A stretch of DNA of 5,807 nucleotides, from contig JAKLFN010000141.1 of NCBI GenBank assembly GCA_022711195.1, positions 1-5,807 of the forward strand, given 5' to 3'. Made by a program: the position numbers and the translations under genes. The notes beneath the pieces were generated by a model, which searched no databases, was not told the origin of the DNA, and worked only from the letters and a program-made list of their open reading frames with translations. This document shows positions 5,766 through 5,807 of this stretch, in pieces (the first letter of the stretch is position 1; each line of letters opens with the position of its first letter). Source of the stretch: Bacteroidota bacterium (GTDB taxonomy: Bacteria > Bacteroidota > Bacteroidia > Bacteroidales > VadinHA17).

Positions 5766-5807
5766 CATATAATTAGGAACTTGTACTAAATAACGATCGT
5801 AAACAAA

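Overview
The window looks like chromosomal DNA of a Bacteroidota bacterium, most likely in or near the Bacteroidales/Marinilabiliales; that placement is an inference. The signs are promoters of the TTTG / TAnnTTTG type instead of sigma-70 hexamers, weak or absent Shine-Dalgarno sequences, a DUF2851 gene, a Bacteroidota-style deoxynucleoside kinase ending in YPTGIN, and S15 and PNPase proteins that read like Bacteroides homologues from end to end. All genes are on the + strand.

Layout: (1) 2-463 is the C-terminal part of pyrF, the last enzyme of UMP synthesis, cut by the window edge. (2) 464-606 is a spacer with a small hairpin and an 8-bp tandem repeat that merges into a promoter. (3) 607-1929 encodes a complete DUF2851 protein of unknown function. 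(4) 1930-2279 is non-coding: nine 7-bp tandem repeats, a perfect 10-bp inverted repeat, and then the rpsO promoter and leader. (5) 2280-2549 is rpsO (ribosomal protein S15), closed by a strong intrinsic terminator. (6) 2633-4795 is pnp (polynucleotide phosphorylase), with a weak promoter candidate of its own. (7) 4796-5076 holds a ~158-bp MITE-like inverted-repeat element followed by a clear promoter. (8) 5077-5718 is a deoxynucleoside kinase gene. (9) 5719-5807 probably holds the promoter of the next gene, which lies outside the window.

Most of the content is housekeeping. rpsO-pnp is a widely conserved pair linking ribosome assembly and RNA turnover, although here an 11-bp stem terminator separates the two genes. 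pyrF and the kinase both feed nucleotide pools (de novo and salvage), and PNPase releases nucleoside diphosphates from RNA, but nothing shows that these genes are co-regulated. I see no defence island, CRISPR array, prophage, transposase or biosynthetic cluster. The parts that deserve a second look are the DUF2851 protein, which combines a PD...ELHIK segment with a C-terminal Cys cluster, the MITE-like element directly in front of the kinase promoter, and the two short tandem-repeat tracts.
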